6,957 bases of DNA from Tenericutes bacterium 4572_104 (GTDB taxonomy: Bacteria > Bacillota_I > Bacilli_A > Izemoplasmatales > UBA5603). The notes under the pieces were generated by a model. The model searched no databases. It was not told the origin of the DNA and saw only the letters and a program-made list of their open reading frames with translations. The position numbers were made by a program, and so were the translations under genes. Positions 1 to 5,786 of this stretch are shown one piece after another (positions within the stretch are counted from its first letter, which is position 1; every line of letters begins with the position of its first letter). The stretch is taken from positions 1 through 6,957 of the forward strand of contig NBLG01000024.1 in NCBI GenBank assembly GCA_002084435.1, written 5' to 3'.

Positions 1-2
1 GT

Positions 3-968
3 AATGAAAATGAAACAGTAAATAGCTTAACTGTTATTATTCAGGATCTAAAAAGCGAACCTCTTAGCACTATAAAACATTTTTTCAATCACCCTACTTT
101 ACAAAAATATAAGTATGGAAAATATGATTTTACTTCCTCTGTGTTTAGTACATTATTACTATGGGTAGCTAATACTGACAACTTACATGAAATCCTTAAT
201 ATGTTTGATTTTGATAAATTAAGTACTAGTGATGTAAGAATTACTTCATACTGTCACAAAGATGCTACAGTAAATGTTATAACAAAACTTGATGATATAA
301 ATATGATCAGAGAATTACTAAAGATACCATTGATAGCTAATTCTATCACTCAAAAAGATATAATACAATTATTAATGCATATTGATCAACGTAATATAAT
401 AGACTTTATAAAACTATATGGTATTGATAATTTACCACTACACTTACCTTATCATGTTTTTCTTTTTATTGCAGAAATTACAGATATTGATTTGATTAAT
501 GAATTCATGAAAAGCTCTAATCTTTTATTATTTAAATCCTATCAATATACTACTCATTTAAGAAGAAATCCTGATGAATCTGGAGAAGATTTAGAGAAAG
601 ATTTTGTATATTATCTTAGAAAAAGTAAGAATCCAACTTTTTTACAATCAGCTGAGAAATTTTTTAACTTAAAAAAAACAAAAACAATCCTTGTGACATA
701 TGATAAACTTTTAAACTTAAATAATAAGATAAAAGAAGAAGTTGATGATTTTATTAAGGATGGGTTTGTAGTTTTATTAGATTTTAATGGTTTTGATACA
801 AAGAAAGAATATAATTGCTTTGATCATGATATAGAGAAAATTATGTTTAAAAGTATGATTCCTGAAAGTGATAATGTTATATATATATCAGGGGATTGGA
901 ATATGGGCTGTGATGTTAATAATTTTTTACATAATTATGTAAATTATATTGATAATAATAAAGATTAA
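3..968 (+). CDS. Unrecognised protein, 5'-truncated by the window edge; possible helical-repeat protein
   Basis: The reading frame ending at TAA 966-968 has no stop back to base 3, so the true start lies left of the window. The GTG at 141 is probably an internal codon, because the 46 codons before it read as ordinary protein in the same frame. The visible part is 321 residues. I do not recognise a family. The first two thirds contain recurring amphipathic segments ending in HEIL, RELL, DFIK and NEFM, about 31-41 residues apart, which suggests ankyrin-like or other alpha-solenoid repeats. The last third is more mixed alpha/beta, with a hydrophobic FVVLLDF strand and a VIYISGDW segment. No signal peptide or catalytic motif is visible. 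The gene converges on the minus-strand genes, and its stop codon lies inside the 51-bp repeat copy at 964-1014, so its C-terminus may have been set by whatever event created that repeat. Function unknown. Confidence 0.8.
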   Translation, partial: NENETVNSLTVIIQDLKSEPLSTIKHFFNHPTLQKYKYGKYDFTSSVFSTLLLWVANTDNLHEILNMFDFDKLSTSDVRITSYCHKDATVNVITKLDDINMIRELLKIPLIANSITQKDIIQLLMHIDQRNIIDFIKLYGIDNLPLHLPYHVFLFIAEITDIDLINEFMKSSNLLLFKSYQYTTHLRRNPDESGEDLEKDFVYYLRKSKNPTFLQSAEKFFNLKKTKTILVTYDKLLNLNNKIKEEVDDFIKDGFVVLLDFNGFDTKKEYNCFDHDIEKIMFKSMIPESDNVIYISGDWNMGCDVNNFLHNYVNYIDNNKD

Positions 969-1014
969 GCATCAATATAATCACAAGTAACTGTTTGACC
1001 AGCAAAAGTAGTAG
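964..1014 (-). repeat. Orphan copy of the tail gene 3' end (51-bp direct repeat, copy A)
   Basis: This stretch matches 3401-3451 at 49 of 51 positions. Read on the minus strand it encodes TTFAGQTVTCDYIDA and a stop, exactly the last 15 residues of the tail protein. The two mismatches (998 versus 3435, and 1007 versus 3444) fall in third codon positions (GGT/GGA and ACT/ACC), so the peptide is unchanged. Nothing upstream on the minus strand is homologous to the tail gene: similarity stops at 1014, ten bases before the endonuclease stop codon. It is out of frame with the endonuclease, has no start of its own, and is best read as a fossil 3' end. Its TTAA also supplies the stop codon of the plus-strand gene ending at 968. 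Confidence 0.9.
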
Positions 1015-1023
1015 AGATAAAAT

Positions 1024-3252
1024 TTATCTTAACCAAGAACTCATTCCAGTATCAAATACACGAAAATATCCATTTTCATTCATAGTTTGAACTTCAGTTT
1101 TATCTTTATTATAACTATAAGAAGGAATGATTTTATGAATATTTTTCTTTTGAGCATTTCTTCTTAAAACAATTTGATAACCTTTATGATAAAAATATGC
1201 AGGTGGTAAAGTTTTTATTAATTTGAAACCTAATTGTTCATATAATTTTCCACTAAATATTCTATCCATGCTGAAAGATTTTAAACTTGGCTTATCAAAC
1301 TCTCTATCAAAAGCTTTAAGGAGCTTTTTAGCTCCTCCAATAACTATTGTATTTAGTTTGTTGGAAAATCTTTTCAATTCCCATTCAGCATTTTTTCCTT
1401 GAGTTGATTTAGAGAATCCCATAACAGAAACTAATTCATTTTCATAAAATAAGCCATAATTTATTGTAGAATTTACATGTCCTTGAAGATGAGAAGAATT
1501 TAATAATGGCTTAATTTCTTTATTTGAAACTTTTTTTACTTCACATTTTCTAGCATAAACTCTTTTTCTTTTTAATCCTAATTGCATTTTCAAGATATTT
1601 TTAATAATTTCTGGCTTTTCAAGCCATTCATGTTCCCATAAATGAATAATTCTTATTCCGTATTTTTCTTGAAAGAGTTTAGATTTATTCTTATGATAAT
1701 ATTTATCTTTATGAAATTTATTATTACCATTATAGTTTTCTCCATGAGTATGATGAAATTCTAAACCATTATATTCTATGGCTAAATTTAAACTAGGAAT
1801 AAAAATATCTAATTCATAAAACTTTCTTTTATTTTCTTCATCATAATAAAATCTTTTATTTGTCACAACTTTTCTCATAAAAACATATTCTTTAATCCAT
1901 TTTGCTAATTCTTGTTCTCTTTTGGATATTGAATGATTGCATTTAGGACAACCATAACCATAAAGATGATCATTTGGCTTTTGCTCAAAGACTCCATGCT
2001 TTTCACATTCTATTTTCACTTTAACTGCACTTTTTTTATAATCTACTAAAGAATAATCATATTTATTATCATGAACATGATTAAACTCTTTAATAACTTC
2101 TTCATTTGTTTTGTGATACCCTCTGCACTTTAAACAGTTATATCCTCTTAAATGAGCTGAAACTCTTTGTTCAAAAACCCCATGCTTTTCACATATTATC
2201 TTTACTTTAATTCTATTTCCTTTATAATCCACTAAAGAGTAATCATATCTATCTCCATGAACTTGTTTAAATTCTTTAATAATATCTTCACTTGTTTTTC
2301 TATAACCACTACATCTTGGACAATTTCCGCCCCCTAAATGAGAAGATGGAGTTTGTTCAAAAACCCCATGTTCTTTACATACCATTTTTACTTCAACTGC
2401 ACTTCCTTTATAATCTACCAAGGAATAATCATATTTATTTTCATGCTTTATTATAGCTTTTTCTATAAATTCTTCTGTTGTTAATTTTTTATTCCCACTA
2501 CATTTTGAACATCCTCCACTATTTAAATGAGAATAAGGAATTTGTTCAAAAACTCCATGCTCCTTACATATTATTTTAACTTTAATCTTATTTCCTTTAT
2601 AATCTACTAAAGAATAATCATATCTATTTCCATGCTTTATTATAGCTTTTTCTATAAATTCTTCTGTTGTTAATTTTTTAGTTCCACTACATCTTGAACA
2701 ATTTCCACCCCTTAAATGAGAATATGGAGTTTGTTCAAAAACTCCATGCTCCTTACATGTTATCTTGATTTCACTATCAGTGTTTTTATAATTTACTAAA
2801 GAATAATCATATCTATTTCCATGCTTTATTATAGCTTTTTCTATAAATTCCTTTGTTGTTATTTTTTTATTCCCACTACATATTAAACAGTTACTTCCTT
2901 GTAAGTGAGAGCATGGAGTTTGTTCAAAAACTCCATGCTCTTTACATATTATCTTTACTTTAATTCTGTTTCCTTTATAATCCACTAAAGAGTAATCATA
3001 TCTATTTCCATGCTTTATTATAGCTTTTTCTATAAATTCTTTTGTTGTTAATTTTTTGTTTCCACTACATACTGGACACCCCTGACCTCTCAAATGAGAA
3101 TCTGGAGCTTGTTCAAAAACTCCATGTTCTTTACATGTTATTTTAACTTTAATCTTATTTCCTTTATAATCTACCAAGGAATAATCATATCTATCTCCAT
3201 GCTTTATTATAGCTTTTTCTATAAATTCTTTTGTTGTTAATTTTTTACTCAT
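1024..3252 (-). CDS. Homing-type endonuclease (Vsr/EDxHD-like) with seven N-terminal zinc-finger repeats
   Basis: The 742-residue protein has two parts. Residues 3-441 are seven tandem repeats (five of 63 residues, then two of 62). Each carries KYDYSLVDY or a close variant and a C-x2-H-x15-C-x2-C pattern (C40, H43, C59, C62 in the first), as expected for small treble-clef or zinc-ribbon DNA-binding modules common in phage endonucleases. Residues 442-560 resemble a Vsr-like nuclease core: SKREQE (E446/E448), LDIFIP (D482), IEYNG (E493), H500/H501 and GIRIIHLWEHEW (532-543). Residues about 580-705 match a C-terminal domain often found in such phage proteins, with WELKRFSNKLNT, GGAKKLLK and YEQLGFK. 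It probably cuts DNA at a long target bound by the finger array. The start is supported by AGGAG at 3260-3264, seven bases from the ATG. It lies downstream of the tail gene on the same strand but has its own promoter. Nuclease class is fairly secure; the catalytic assignments are inferred. Confidence 0.85.
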   Translation of the reverse strand: MSKKLTTKEFIEKAIIKHGDRYDYSLVDYKGNKIKVKITCKEHGVFEQAPDSHLRGQGCPVCSGNKKLTTKEFIEKAIIKHGNRYDYSLVDYKGNRIKVKIICKEHGVFEQTPCSHLQGSNCLICSGNKKITTKEFIEKAIIKHGNRYDYSLVNYKNTDSEIKITCKEHGVFEQTPYSHLRGGNCSRCSGTKKLTTEEFIEKAIIKHGNRYDYSLVDYKGNKIKVKIICKEHGVFEQIPYSHLNSGGCSKCSGNKKLTTEEFIEKAIIKHENKYDYSLVDYKGSAVEVKMVCKEHGVFEQTPSSHLGGGNCPRCSGYRKTSEDIIKEFKQVHGDRYDYSLVDYKGNRIKVKIICEKHGVFEQRVSAHLRGYNCLKCRGYHKTNEEVIKEFNHVHDNKYDYSLVDYKKSAVKVKIECEKHGVFEQKPNDHLYGYGCPKCNHSISKREQELAKWIKEYVFMRKVVTNKRFYYDEENKRKFYELDIFIPSLNLAIEYNGLEFHHTHGENYNGNNKFHKDKYYHKNKSKLFQEKYGIRIIHLWEHEWLEKPEIIKNILKMQLGLKRKRVYARKCEVKKVSNKEIKPLLNSSHLQGHVNSTINYGLFYENELVSVMGFSKSTQGKNAEWELKRFSNKLNTIVIGGAKKLLKAFDREFDKPSLKSFSMDRIFSGKLYEQLGFKLIKTLPPAYFYHKGYQIVLRRNAQKKNIHKIIPSYSYNKDKTEVQTMNENGYFRVFDTGMSSWLR
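1930..3246 (-). repeat. Seven tandem 186-189-bp repeats encoding zinc-finger modules
   Basis: Unit boundaries in protein order are 3058-3246, 2869-3057, 2680-2868, 2491-2679, 2302-2490 (189 bp each), then 2116-2301 and 1930-2115 (186 bp each). Units 1-5 are very similar at the DNA level: a 50-bp block is identical between units 1 and 2 (3197-3246 and 3008-3057), and a 31-bp part of it occurs in all five. Units 6 and 7 are more diverged and begin RKTSED or HKTNEE instead of KKLTT. The most variable positions are between SHL and the last CxxC pair and just before them, while the KYDYSLVDY and CKEHGVFEQ cores are held constant. This fits recent unit amplification or gene conversion in the N-terminal five modules. 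Confidence 0.93.
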
Positions 3253-3262
3253 GATAGAACTC

Positions 3263-3289
3263 CTAGCTTATTTTTTTTATTTGCCTCAT
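3263..3289 (-). other. Possible 8-codon leader ORF ahead of the endonuclease
   Basis: In the leader of the endonuclease gene an ATG at 3287-3289 opens an 8-codon frame (MRQIKKIS) that stops at TAG 3263-3265. That TAG overlaps the AGGAG ribosome binding site of the endonuclease. No good Shine-Dalgarno sequence precedes it, so it may be a chance ORF. If translated, ribosomes terminating there would sit on the endonuclease start region. Confidence 0.2.
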
Positions 3290-3320
3290 TTTTTTATTTT
3301 ATCTACTTGTTAAAGCAAAT

Positions 3321-3343
3321 GGGGTGGTAGCTAGCACCACCCC
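3321..3343 (-). terminator. GC-rich hairpin in the tail-endonuclease gap; terminator or attenuator
   Basis: The arms GGGGTGGT and ACCACCCC form a perfect 8-bp stem around a 7-base loop, conspicuous in very AT-rich DNA. Read on the minus strand it is followed by ATTTGCTTT, a weak U-rich tract. It lies about 60 bases after the tail gene stop, so it is a reasonable terminator for the tail transcript. It also lies about 20-40 bases downstream of the expected start from the promoter at 3364-3391, so it could attenuate the endonuclease transcript. Termination efficiency is uncertain because the U tract is interrupted. Confidence 0.6.
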
Positions 3344-3363
3344 TAGGATTACTCCATAACTAA

Positions 3364-3391
3364 ATTATATGGATAAAAAACATTTTGTCAA
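3364..3391 (-). promoter_or_regulatory. Near-perfect sigma70 promoter for the endonuclease gene
   Basis: On the minus strand TTGACA (3386-3391) and TATAAT (3364-3369) are separated by 16 bases. Both hexamers match the consensus exactly. The -35 begins ten bases after the tail gene stop. Transcription would start near 3357 and run through the hairpin into the endonuclease gene, giving an untranslated leader of about 105 bases. This suggests host RNA polymerase can transcribe the endonuclease independently of the tail operon. Confidence 0.75.
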
Positions 3392-3400
3392 GAATTATTT

Positions 3401-3451
3401 ATTAAGCATCAATATAATCACAAGTAACTGTTTGTCCAGCAAAGGTAGTAG
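3401..3451 (-). repeat. 51-bp direct repeat, copy B (functional tail gene 3' end)
   Basis: This is the partner of 964-1014. It forms the last 15 codons and the stop of the 681-residue tail protein, plus one flanking base. Identity to copy A starts one base beyond the stop codon and ends inside codon 666 of the tail gene, so the repeated part is almost exactly coding sequence. Flanking bases differ on both sides (3400 and 963; 3452 and 1015). Confidence 0.9.
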
Positions 3452-5447
3452 TACCTGCTTCTGTTATTTGACCAGTTGTAGCATTTGTTACTGTGTAATC
3501 AGTTGTTACTGTTAATCTTTGACCGTTCAAGTACACCTTCTGTTTTGTCATTCCTGTAGTAGGTGCACTTGTCAAAGTAGCTGTAGCTCCTGCTACTGTC
3601 ATAGCTTGGTCAATAGATTCACCACCGCCACTAATAGCATTATCAACATATTCTCTATCAACAAGAGAACGAAGTGTATAATTAGCACTGTAATCAGCAG
3701 CATATACTAATCCTCTACTGTCTACTTGATCTAATACATAAAAATTACTATTGAAAGATTTTCTAAAGCCAGTCCCCTCATCTCTATATACCATAGATGC
3801 AGAACCCATACCTGTTTCAAAATATGCTTCAAAACCTGTACCAGAATTATTATCTGATGAACGCACTCTTGCACCAGTATCTGTAACTTCTATACGAGAA
3901 TAGCTATTAGAACTAGTTTGATTAATTTCCATTCTTACTCTACCTTGAGATGTACTAGATAGATTTCCTATCATGTCAAAGAAACGGTCATTACCTAAAC
4001 CTAGAGTAGTTGTACCAGTATTAAGGTTCCCACCAAGACTTACACTAATTGGATTTGAACCAGTAGCAGTTAAACCACCTGTAAATACATAACCAGAACT
4101 TACAGCTGAATCCACATAACTAGTAGTTGCAACAGCTAAAGCAGTTGTTCCAGTAGGTTGATTTGTTAAAGTAACACTGTTTGCACTTCCACCATCAAAA
4201 ATAATATTTGTTCCTGTTAATGAAACAGCAGCAGTACCAGCATCAACACTGAAAGCAGCATCACCAGTTGTAAAAGCTCTTGCACCAGTAATAATAGATG
4301 CTAATTCTACACCAGATGCTGTTAATTCTAAAGAAGTACCATTTGTATTTCCGATATTAACTTGCATATCATCGGCATTAACTATTAATGATAAATCAGT
4401 TGCCACAATATTGAAAGTACCTGTATTGTTAACTAAGCCAGCTCCTGCAACAATACCAGCATTTGTGATTTGAGCATTAACCCAACCAGCATCAGGAATC
4501 CATCTATTACCCTTGCTATTAATTCCAGCAACACTATAATCAGCAGTATAAGACATACCCATAGAATATAAATCATCTTCAATAATAATTCCAGAACTTA
4601 TGGCTGTACCAGTGTTTCTAAAATCAATTCTTAAGAAATCCCCTGAACTGTTTTCAAGACCTAAATCCATTACAGGTCCACTCTCTGATGTTCCTCTTAT
4701 GTAAGCGGAGTCATCCATCATTGAACCACCAACTCGCCAATCACCTGTTGTAGCTCCATCAGAAGCTAAGAGTAACATCGGTTTTGCAGAACTACCAATA
4801 TTACCATCATAAACCCTAATTATGTTACCATCCAAGTCTATGTCAGTTGTTCTAGTAAGACTTCCACCAAGTTCAATATTATTGCCGTTCAATAATACAC
4901 CATTACTGGCAGTTATTGTTCCAGCACCACCCGTCTGTACCACAGTTAAATCATCAGTACCAATAATATCACTTGTAGAATTGTTAGTAACAGTTTTTTG
5001 AGTATCTGCATGAATAATTCCTTCTTCTACAAAGAAAGAAAAATTAGAGCAACCTACTCCAGCTTGCCATTCAGGACTTCTTTCCCATGCACCAGCTCTA
5101 ACAATATAAACACCATCTTCTGTAGTTGTAGTTTGAGCAAATACAGCAATTAAATCACCATCTGCTAAAGCAACACCATCAATAGTTTGAGTTCCACTAA
5201 GAGTTAGATTTGCTACTTGCTCAAAAGCTCTTACGGAATTTTTCCATTTTCTACCATTGATTAAATCAGTTAATTGTTGGAAGTTAACTGCATCGTTAGC
5301 ATTGACACCAGCACTTAAACCAGTAATCGTTGCATTATTATTTCCACCTGAAGCATTCCAGTCAGAACCATTTAAAAAATCAGACATCAGTTTAGCAATT
5401 GATATAGTTCCATCTTGAATCTGAAGCGAACCGTGAAGTTGAGCCAT
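3402..5447 (-). CDS. Phage tail fibre / tail-tip protein
   Basis: The 681-residue protein is rich in Gly, Thr, Ser, Asn and Ala, with many short beta-strand segments and almost no Cys, typical of trimeric phage fibres that contact the host surface. Residues 1-30 (MAQLHGSLQIQDGTI onward) look like a virion-attachment N-terminus. Residues 49-65 (NDAVNFQQLTDLIN) and 66-145, with the WKNSVRAF, GTQTIDGVALADGDLI and EDGVYIVRAGAWERS segments, match a module common in phage tail fibres. Later parts repeat a theme: Y-x-ADYS followed by WVNAQI or YVDNAI near 300-327 and 582-605, and SYVDSAV at 443-449. Residues 611-681 form a compact C-terminal domain (KVYLNGQRLTVTTDYT, QTVTCDYIDA). AGGAGG at 5452-5457, four bases from the ATG, fixes the start. 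Its last 15 codons are duplicated at 964-1014. Receptor and position in the tail cannot be told. Confidence 0.85.
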   Translation of the reverse strand: MAQLHGSLQIQDGTISIAKLMSDFLNGSDWNASGGNNNATITGLSAGVNANDAVNFQQLTDLINGRKWKNSVRAFEQVANLTLSGTQTIDGVALADGDLIAVFAQTTTTEDGVYIVRAGAWERSPEWQAGVGCSNFSFFVEEGIIHADTQKTVTNNSTSDIIGTDDLTVVQTGGAGTITASNGVLLNGNNIELGGSLTRTTDIDLDGNIIRVYDGNIGSSAKPMLLLASDGATTGDWRVGGSMMDDSAYIRGTSESGPVMDLGLENSSGDFLRIDFRNTGTAISSGIIIEDDLYSMGMSYTADYSVAGINSKGNRWIPDAGWVNAQITNAGIVAGAGLVNNTGTFNIVATDLSLIVNADDMQVNIGNTNGTSLELTASGVELASIITGARAFTTGDAAFSVDAGTAAVSLTGTNIIFDGGSANSVTLTNQPTGTTALAVATTSYVDSAVSSGYVFTGGLTATGSNPISVSLGGNLNTGTTTLGLGNDRFFDMIGNLSSTSQGRVRMEINQTSSNSYSRIEVTDTGARVRSSDNNSGTGFEAYFETGMGSASMVYRDEGTGFRKSFNSNFYVLDQVDSRGLVYAADYSANYTLRSLVDREYVDNAISGGGESIDQAMTVAGATATLTSAPTTGMTKQKVYLNGQRLTVTTDYTVTNATTGQITEAGTTTFAGQTVTCDYIDA

Positions 5448-5469
5448 AAAGCCTCCTGTTTAAAGTTAA

Positions 5470-5493
5470 ATAATAGTCAATATTGACTATTAT
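5470..5493. promoter_or_regulatory. Perfect 24-bp palindrome upstream of the tail gene; operator candidate
   Basis: Each half-site reads ATAATAGTCAAT towards the centre at 5481/5482, with no mismatches and no spacer. It overlaps a TATAAT-like -10 (5489-5494, minus strand) 22-47 bases upstream of the tail gene start. The matching -35 is poor, so a regulated promoter is possible. A dimeric repressor or activator site fits better than a terminator because there is no loop or GC content. The regulator is not in the window. Confidence 0.55.
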
Positions 5494-5506
5494 ATGTTTT
5501 TATTTG

Positions 5507-5613
5507 ATTTTTACAGAAATTTTTTATAGAAATTTTTACAGATGCTTTTTTATAGTTTTTTTATCTCATGAGATAAAATTTATATTTATCTTGATTAATT
5601 AAATTTTTTCAGA
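5507..5613 (+). repeat. Three copies of an ATTTTTACAGA-type motif
   Basis: ATTTTTACAGA occurs at 5507-5517 and 5532-5542, and ATTTTTTCAGA at 5603-5613. The first two lie in an imperfect tandem duplication of about 25 bp (5508-5532 and 5533-5558), each unit also holding TTTTTATAG. The third copy lies in the spacer of the plus-strand promoter. They may be protein-binding sites or iteron-like repeats, but such short motifs in A/T-rich DNA could arise by chance. Confidence 0.4.
5559..5578. promoter_or_regulatory. Perfect 20-bp palindrome, second operator candidate
   Basis: The sequence TTTTATCTCA and its exact inverse complement meet at 5568/5569 with no spacer. It lies just upstream of the plus-strand promoter at 5591-5619, a usual place for an upstream-bound regulator. 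The half-site differs from that of 5470-5493, so two different proteins may bind. A weak bidirectional terminator is less likely because the stem has no loop and little GC. Confidence 0.5.
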
Positions 5614-5619
5614 TACAAT
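5591..5619 (+). promoter_or_regulatory. Sigma70-like promoter for the ParA scrap and methylase
   Basis: TTGATT (5591-5596) and TACAAT (5614-5619) are separated by 17 bases, matching the consensus at 4 of 6 and 5 of 6 positions. Transcription would start near 5626, about 20 bases ahead of the ATG at 5645, and continue into the methylase gene, for which no closer promoter is evident. Confidence 0.55.
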
Positions 5620-5644
5620 GATTTAAGTTAATTTGGTGGTGGAC

Positions 5645-5764
5645 ATGAAGAATAAAGTAAAAAAAGTGATAATATCAATAGCAAATCAAAAAGGTGGGAT
5701 GGGAAGTGTTGTACATGCTTTATTAAAAAAATATCTTAGAGAAAATAATATAGATTTTAAATGA
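5645..5764 (+). pseudogene. Remnant of a ParA/MinD-family ATPase N-terminus (39 codons)
   Basis: The short ORF reads KKVIISIANQKGGMG near its start, the recognisable first strand and deviant Walker A region of ParA-type ATPases. Family members continue GKS or GKT; here the sequence goes straight to GSVVHALLKKYL, so the essential lysine is absent. The next residues still resemble the first helix of such proteins, as if single codons had been lost (MG-K-S and VV-A-H). The frame ends at TGA 5762-5764 after NNIDFK, just before the second strand would be expected, and full-length relatives run to roughly 200-250 residues. A GGTGGTGG stretch precedes the ATG. It cannot bind ATP as a normal ParA. 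It is most likely debris of a partition or mobilisation gene, though it could persist as a leader peptide for the methylase 22 bases downstream. Confidence 0.65.
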
Positions 5765-5786
5765 TTTTTAAATATAGAGATAAATT

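Larger units (their letters stand above)
1015..3451 (-). mobile_element. Putative endonuclease-bearing inserted unit (about 2.4 kb)
   Basis: The unit is inferred from the 51-bp direct repeats. The distance between equivalent positions in the two copies is 2437 bp. It would hold a replacement 3' end for the tail gene, a promoter, a hairpin, and the 742-codon homing-type endonuclease. No integrase, transposase, terminal inverted repeats or group I intron core were noticed. The likely route is double-strand-break repair or recombination between related phages rather than transposition. An alternative is that two neighbouring tail genes shared a C-terminus and most of the second was replaced by the endonuclease gene. 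The boundary is only as good as the repeat ends. Confidence 0.45.

Noticed and set aside
141..143. GTG as the start codon of gene 1
   Set aside because: The same frame is open upstream to base 3 and reads as ordinary protein, and no Shine-Dalgarno sequence precedes the GTG, so it is internal.
965..1060. Programmed frameshift joining the endonuclease C-terminus to the orphan tail peptide
   Set aside because: The fossil is in a different frame, no slippery heptamer or downstream structure was seen, and the endonuclease already ends normally at 1024-1026.
1930..3246. CRISPR array
   Set aside because: The regular 186-189-bp periodicity is coding: every unit translates in one frame to a zinc-finger module, and there are no short repeats with unrelated spacers.
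3253..3401. Group I intron or other self-splicing RNA around the endonuclease
   Set aside because: The tail gene is uninterrupted and ends with its own stop before the unit. I saw no intron core pairing, and the repeat pattern is a duplicated gene end rather than split exons.
3519..3710. 63-codon plus-strand ORF rich in Cys and Ser
   Set aside because: It lies antisense within the tail fibre gene, and its composition is what the reverse complement of Ala/Thr/Val-rich coding sequence gives. There is no convincing ribosome site.
5508..5613. Plasmid replication origin with iterons
   Set aside because: There are only two or three short A/T-rich motif copies and no replication initiator gene in the window, so an origin is not supported.
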